A program made the translations under genes and the position numbers. The notes under the pieces were generated by a model. That model saw only the letters and a program-made list of their open reading frames with translations. It ran no database searches and was not told the DNA's origin. From Bacteroidales bacterium (GTDB taxonomy: Bacteria; Bacteroidota; Bacteroidia; Bacteroidales; Tenuifilaceae), in contig JANYLA010000117.1 in NCBI GenBank assembly GCA_025361485.1, forward strand, positions 22,192-86,191: a stretch of 64,000 bases of DNA, written 5' to 3'. Position 1 is the first letter of the stretch, and each line of letters opens with the position of its first letter. Shown piece by piece: positions 59,581 to 64,000 of this stretch.

Positions 59581-60861
59581 ATGTCAGCTGGAATTGTTAA
59601 GGTATTCAAGTTTGGTGGAGCATCAGTTCGTTCAGCCGAAGGGGTTCGTAATCTTGCAAATGTGGTCAACAGGTATTCCGAAAACCTAGTTATTGTTGTC
59701 TCTGCCATGGGCAAAACCACCAATGCACTTGAAATTATCTTGGCAAAATATCTTGATAATGACCTATCGTATGTTGATAATATTGCGGCACTGAAAAAAT
59801 ATCATTTAGATATTGTAGATGAATTGTTCAATAGAATTAAGGACTTGGAAGAACGAAACCTTGATCTTCTATTTACAGAACTTGAAACTTTCATTAAAAC
59901 AAATAAGAATTTCGACTATAATTTTTGTTACGATCAGATCGTATCCTTTGGTGAGTTTTTTTCAACAACGATTGTAAGTGGATACCTTAATACTATTGGA
60001 TTAAGTAATATTTGGGTCGATGCTCGTACCTGCATAAAATCTGACGCTAACTACCGCGAAGGGAATGTTGACTATAAAACATCTTTTACACTATCGAAAA
60101 ACATCTTTGATTTTACTCAAGAGAGAGTTTTCTTAACTCAAGGGTTTATTGCAGGAACGCCTTTTAATACAACTGCTACACTTGGTCGTGAGGGTTCCGA
60201 CTATACTGCTGCAATCTTGGCTAACCTATTAGATGCCGAGGATGTAACTATTTGGAAGGATGTTGAGGGTGTTTTGAACGCGGATCCAAAACTCTTCAAG
60301 AAAACCTGCAAACTCGATTTCGTTTCGTTTCAAGAGGCTATTGAGTTGGCATATTGCGGAGCGCAAATCATTCATCCAAAGACAATCAAGCCTCTTCAGA
60401 ATAAAAAAATACCCCTTTATGTAAAGTCATTTTTAAACCCTGAGGCAATTGGCACCAAAATTCTTCATTCCGATGTTCCGCTAAAACTTCCTCCTGTTCT
60501 TGTATTGAAAAGCAAGCAGGTTTTGATTTCGCTGACCCCACGTGATTTTTCTTTCGTAATTGAAGATAGCTTAAGCCAAATATTTGCGCTGTTATACAAA
60601 CATCGGGTAAAAGTAAATATGATACACACTTCTGCTATCAGTTTTTCTATTTGTGTCGATGAGGAGAAGCATTATCTTCCAGCGGCAATTGAAGATTTGC
60701 AGAAATTTTTTGCCGTAAAATACAATCAAGACTTGGAATTACTTACTATAAGACATTATACCAAAGAGGTAATCGACGAGCATATATCAGGCAAACAGGT
60801 TTACATGCAGCAACGTACAAGGAGTACAGCTCGTTTTGTGATGGATGCTATTGAGCGGTAG
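59581..60861 (+). CDS. Aspartate kinase
   Basis: VKVFKFGGASVRSAEGVRNLANVV, GREGSDYTAAILANLL; true start likely ATG 59581. Confidence 0.94.
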   Translation: MSAGIVKVFKFGGASVRSAEGVRNLANVVNRYSENLVIVVSAMGKTTNALEIILAKYLDNDLSYVDNIAALKKYHLDIVDELFNRIKDLEERNLDLLFTELETFIKTNKNFDYNFCYDQIVSFGEFFSTTIVSGYLNTIGLSNIWVDARTCIKSDANYREGNVDYKTSFTLSKNIFDFTQERVFLTQGFIAGTPFNTTATLGREGSDYTAAILANLLDAEDVTIWKDVEGVLNADPKLFKKTCKLDFVSFQEAIELAYCGAQIIHPKTIKPLQNKKIPLYVKSFLNPEAIGTKILHSDVPLKLPPVLVLKSKQVLISLTPRDFSFVIEDSLSQIFALLYKHRVKVNMIHTSAISFSICVDEEKHYLPAAIEDLQKFFAVKYNQDLELLTIRHYTKEVIDEHISGKQVYMQQRTRSTARFVMDAIER

Positions 60862-61357
60862 TATTAAACTTGATTTTGAATAATGCGTTATATCCAACAA
60901 AGGTTCCCTGTTTGCTAAAACGCTCAACCCCTAAAGTCATACTATTGACCTTCTTGAGGAGGTTTCCATTTTTATCTATAAACCACTGTTCATTAAATTG
61001 AACTTTTCCGACCTTTGAACGAATAAAACCATTAGTCTTTTCAATTGCTTTAACATCATCAATCGATAATTCTTCATCGGATAAAAAGTCGTATGCTTTG
61101 AGTTTACCTTCATAAAGTTGGTTGAAAACATAATCGAATAATTTTCCCTGAAGAAAAGTATTAAATTCAATCAATTCAGACGAATCGGCATTTTCATTTG
61201 CTCGTGTAGCAATACCATAAACCAAACTATCAGTTAAAACTAATTTACCCTCAATTGATGTCGATTTTTCTGAGACACCACTAAAAGGAGATTTTTCATT
61301 CTTACATGAAACAATTGTAATTGCAAGAACAAATGTAAACAGAAAAACCTTTTTCAT
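60848..61357 (-). CDS. Hypothetical lipoprotein
   Basis: 169 aa; lipobox LAITIVSCKN; 3' end overlaps convergent aspartate kinase by 14 nt. Confidence 0.65.
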   Translation of the reverse strand: MKKVFLFTFVLAITIVSCKNEKSPFSGVSEKSTSIEGKLVLTDSLVYGIATRANENADSSELIEFNTFLQGKLFDYVFNQLYEGKLKAYDFLSDEELSIDDVKAIEKTNGFIRSKVGKVQFNEQWFIDKNGNLLKKVNSMTLGVERFSKQGTFVGYNALFKIKFNTTAQ

Positions 61358-61373
61358 AGTGTAAAGATTTTAA

Positions 61374-62723
61374 TTAACGAGAAAAACTCAATGCTGTCCC
61401 CCTGAAACTCTCATCAAATTGACCCTCATGGTAAACTAATCTACCATTGATAATAGTATGAGTCACTTTTGATGATAATTGCTGACCTTCAAGTGGAGAC
61501 CAACCGCACTTATAAAGCAGGTTGTCGCTGTTAACGGTCCAATTTGCATTAGGGTCAACCAAAACTAAATCGGCAAAGTACCCCTCTTTAATAAATCCTC
61601 TCTTTTCAATATTGTATACTATTGCAGGTGCATGACACATCTTTTGGGCTATAATTTCAAGAGGGAATAGACCTTTTTTCGACAGCTCAATCATGGCTAA
61701 TAGTGAATGCTGAACCATTGGACCACCTGACGCTGATTTAAAATATTTAGCATCCTTTTCGATTAAGAGATGCGGGGCATGATCGGTTGCAACAATATCA
61801 ATCTTATTTTGCTTTAACCCTTCAATCAGCGATAGCCTATCCTTTTCCGATTTTATAGATGGATTCCATTTTATCCGCCAGCCTGACTTATCGTAATCAT
61901 CCAGTGAAAACCATAGATGATGTACACATACCTCAGCTGTAATTCGCTTATTATATAAAGGTGTATCAGCATCAAAAAGTTCAAGTTCCTTGCCAGTCGA
62001 TAAATGGAGAACATGTAACCTTGAGTTGAATTTCTTGGCAAGGCTTACAGCCAATGATGAAGAAAGGTAACAAGCCTTTTCGCTTCTTATCTCTGCATGG
62101 TAGCGGAACGGAATGTTTTCGCCATAAAGTTCTTTGTACTTTATAAGATTTTCCTTTATGGTTGTCTCGTCTTCGCAATGTGTAGATATAAGGACGGGTG
62201 AGTGTTTAAAGATTTTCTCCAGCGATTCAATGCTATCAACAAGCATATTTCCAGTTGATGAGCCCATGAAAACCTTAATTCCACAGACTTTTCTGGGGTT
62301 TACCTTGGCAATTTCATCAATATTATCATTGGTCGCACCAAGGTAAAATGAGAAGTTTGCCATCGATTTTTCAGTACCAATTTTAAATTTATCGTCTAAG
62401 AGTTCAATGGTAGTGGTTTGGGGATTAGTATTGGGCATCTCCATAAAGGATGTAACCCCTCCAGCAACTCCTGCTCTTGATTCGGAGTAAATATCTCCTT
62501 TATGGGTTAATCCTGGCTCTCGGAAATGAACTTGGTCATCAATCACCCCAGGAAAAAGCAACTTGCCTCTCCCTTCAATAAGTTGGTCTATCTTTAAGAA
62601 GTGGATTTTATCAGGGTTATCGGTAATAATACGCTCAATTATTCCATTACGGATAATTACACTTGCTTGTTTTACTTGGCCATCGTTTACCATGGTGACG
62701 TTCGCAATACCAATTGTTGTCAT
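61374..62723 (-). CDS. pyrC: Dihydroorotase
   Basis: LLFPGVIDDQVHFREPGLTHKGDIYSESRAGVAGGVTSFMEMPNT, THCEDE, ATDHAPH. Confidence 0.95.
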   Translation of the reverse strand: MTTIGIANVTMVNDGQVKQASVIIRNGIIERIITDNPDKIHFLKIDQLIEGRGKLLFPGVIDDQVHFREPGLTHKGDIYSESRAGVAGGVTSFMEMPNTNPQTTTIELLDDKFKIGTEKSMANFSFYLGATNDNIDEIAKVNPRKVCGIKVFMGSSTGNMLVDSIESLEKIFKHSPVLISTHCEDETTIKENLIKYKELYGENIPFRYHAEIRSEKACYLSSSLAVSLAKKFNSRLHVLHLSTGKELELFDADTPLYNKRITAEVCVHHLWFSLDDYDKSGWRIKWNPSIKSEKDRLSLIEGLKQNKIDIVATDHAPHLLIEKDAKYFKSASGGPMVQHSLLAMIELSKKGLFPLEIIAQKMCHAPAIVYNIEKRGFIKEGYFADLVLVDPNANWTVNSDNLLYKCGWSPLEGQQLSSKVTHTIINGRLVYHEGQFDESFRGTALSFSR

Positions 62724-62775
62724 ATCCGATAAACAGTTTTAAGGATTAATAGTTCCCCTTTATGTATATGTATAA

Positions 62776-63516
62776 TTAGGCAAGTCTTCTATAATTTCTG
62801 AAAAAACTTCCAACTTTCATTCTGAGCACGCCCCACATCGCTTCATTGAAGATACCTCCGCTCATTTTCGATGAGCCCATTTTACGATCCGTAAAGATAA
62901 TCGGTACTTCAACAATCTTAAATCCAAGTTTCCATGCCGTGAACTTCATTTCTATTTGGAATCCATAACCGACTAAACGAATTTTATCAAAGGCAATTGA
63001 TTTTAGAACCGATAACCGATAACACTTAAAACCTGCAGTGGTATCCATTATCTTCATACGAGTTACAAATCTAACGTACATCGATGCGCAGTAAGACATA
63101 AGAACTCTGCCCATTGGCCAATTCACCACATTAACACCTGATATGTATCTCGATCCAATAGCCATGTCGCCACCGTCTCTACATGCCTCATAAAGTTTAA
63201 TAAGATCATCGGGATTATGGGAAAAGTCAGCATCCATTTCAAAGATATACTCATAGCCTTGCTCTATCGCCCAATTAAAACCAGCAATATATGCAGTTCC
63301 TAAACCAAGTTTCCCCTTTCTTTCAATCATGAAGATTCTTCCATCAAATTCCTTTTGAAGTTCCTTTACAATAAATGCAGTCCCATCAGGCGAACCATCA
63401 TCTATTATAAGAATACTAAAAGCACCTTCGAGCGAAATCACCTTACGGATCACCTTCTCGATATTCTCCTTTTCATTGTATGTTGGAATAATTACAAGTT
63501 TTTCCTTTGAGTTCAT
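62776..63516 (-). CDS. Polyprenol monophosphomannose synthase (GT2)
   Basis: IIPTYNEKENIEKVI, ILIIDDGSPDGTA, FEMDADFSHNPDDL, RYISGVNVVNWPMGR. Confidence 0.95.
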   Translation of the reverse strand: MNSKEKLVIIPTYNEKENIEKVIRKVISLEGAFSILIIDDGSPDGTAFIVKELQKEFDGRIFMIERKGKLGLGTAYIAGFNWAIEQGYEYIFEMDADFSHNPDDLIKLYEACRDGGDMAIGSRYISGVNVVNWPMGRVLMSYCASMYVRFVTRMKIMDTTAGFKCYRLSVLKSIAFDKIRLVGYGFQIEMKFTAWKLGFKIVEVPIIFTDRKMGSSKMSGGIFNEAMWGVLRMKVGSFFRNYRRLA

Positions 63517-63707
63517 TACGTATTTTCGAGATTTAAATGATTAGAAACTTATGTTACCTTATATATAATAGGTATGCGAAGATAGTTTATTTTAGTTTTC
63601 CTCAAGCAATATTCACTATGGAATGATTTTATTTTGAAAAATACATATTGATATTCAGAGAGATGAAAATTAATTTAAAAAAAGATTAAAAAAAGTGTTT
63701 AAGGGTA

Positions 63708-63737
63708 TTGCAAGAAGTAAAAATCGCCTTATATTTG
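63708..63737 (+). promoter_or_regulatory. Bacteroidota sigma-A promoter (upstream of tandem pair)
   Basis: TTG (63708) - N19 - TATATTTG (63730-63737), consensus TAnnTTTG. Confidence 0.75.
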
Positions 63738-63823
63738 CACCCGCTTTACGGAGGTAAGGCTTAATGAAAGCAGGGGTTGTTAGGGGGGGTAAGAAAATAT
63801 TTTAAAAATATTTTAGCAGGGAG

Positions 63824-63853
63824 TTGGAGAAGATAAAAAGATGATTACCTTTG
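63824..63853 (+). promoter_or_regulatory. Bacteroidota sigma-A promoter (downstream of tandem pair)
   Basis: TTG (63824) - N19 - TACCTTTG (63846-63853). Confidence 0.75.
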
Positions 63854-64000
63854 CAGCCCGGTTCGGAAGAAACGGGGATAAAAAGTGAAACGGAAAGGTT
63901 GCCCAGCGGGGCGGCCGCGATATACCGGAAGTTCTTTGACGCGATGGCACCAAGAGAAACAAATTGATTTAGGAAGCTAAAGCTTTTTTGAACACAGGAA
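63854..64000 (+). promoter_or_regulatory. Probable rRNA operon leader (16S expected just outside the window)
   Basis: G/C-rich leader after tandem strong promoters, with boxA-like GTTCTTTGACGCGATGG as in Bacteroidota 16S leaders; no CDS. 16S itself is not in the window. Confidence 0.6.

Noticed and set aside
60848-60861. 14-bp overlap between convergent aspartate kinase and lipoprotein genes
   Set aside because: Small convergent 3' overlaps are common.

Overview
This is a chromosomal window from a Bacteroidota genome, probably Bacteroidales-like, judging from gene content, TAnnTTTG promoters and a T9SS sorting domain. It is organised around a near-complete division/cell-wall (dcw) cluster on the + strand at about 16.2-33 kb: mraZ, rsmH, ftsL-like, ftsI, murE, mraY, murD, ftsW, murG, [four-helix-bundle/S23-IVP gene], murC, ftsQ, ftsA, ftsZ, yqeY. 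Left of it are a propeller/PP2C sensor gene that runs off the edge, a PQQ-like propeller protein, small lipoproteins, an anti-sigma operon and two transglutaminase/DUF3857 paralogs. Right of it are a giant BspA-LRR + Flg_new repeat T9SS protein, DUF2185, TrhA, GT90, a beta-lactamase-family hydrolase, a NUC1 nuclease, an OmpA/OMP cluster, ppiD, lptC, coaX, mfd, fbp, an aspartate kinase, dihydroorotase and a polyprenol-P-mannose synthase. The window ends in what looks like an rRNA-operon promoter/leader. The most interesting non-routine signals are: (1) an S23/IVP gene between murG and murC bracketed by complementary octamer arms, with a gene-less cousin upstream of mraZ that shares a 27-nt exact arm; (2) degenerate 7-bp or 8-bp periodic repeats in every dcw gap longer than about 25 bp; (3) a ~75-bp direct duplication of the yqeY-end/terminator segment on both sides of the giant surface-protein gene, implying insertion into a convergent intergenic region; (4) a junction near 9.55 kb that beheads both a sigma factor and a divergent DUF3857 gene; (5) a conserved-looking microprotein broken by a one-base homopolymer shift. 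All calls come from reading the sequence; no database search was run.
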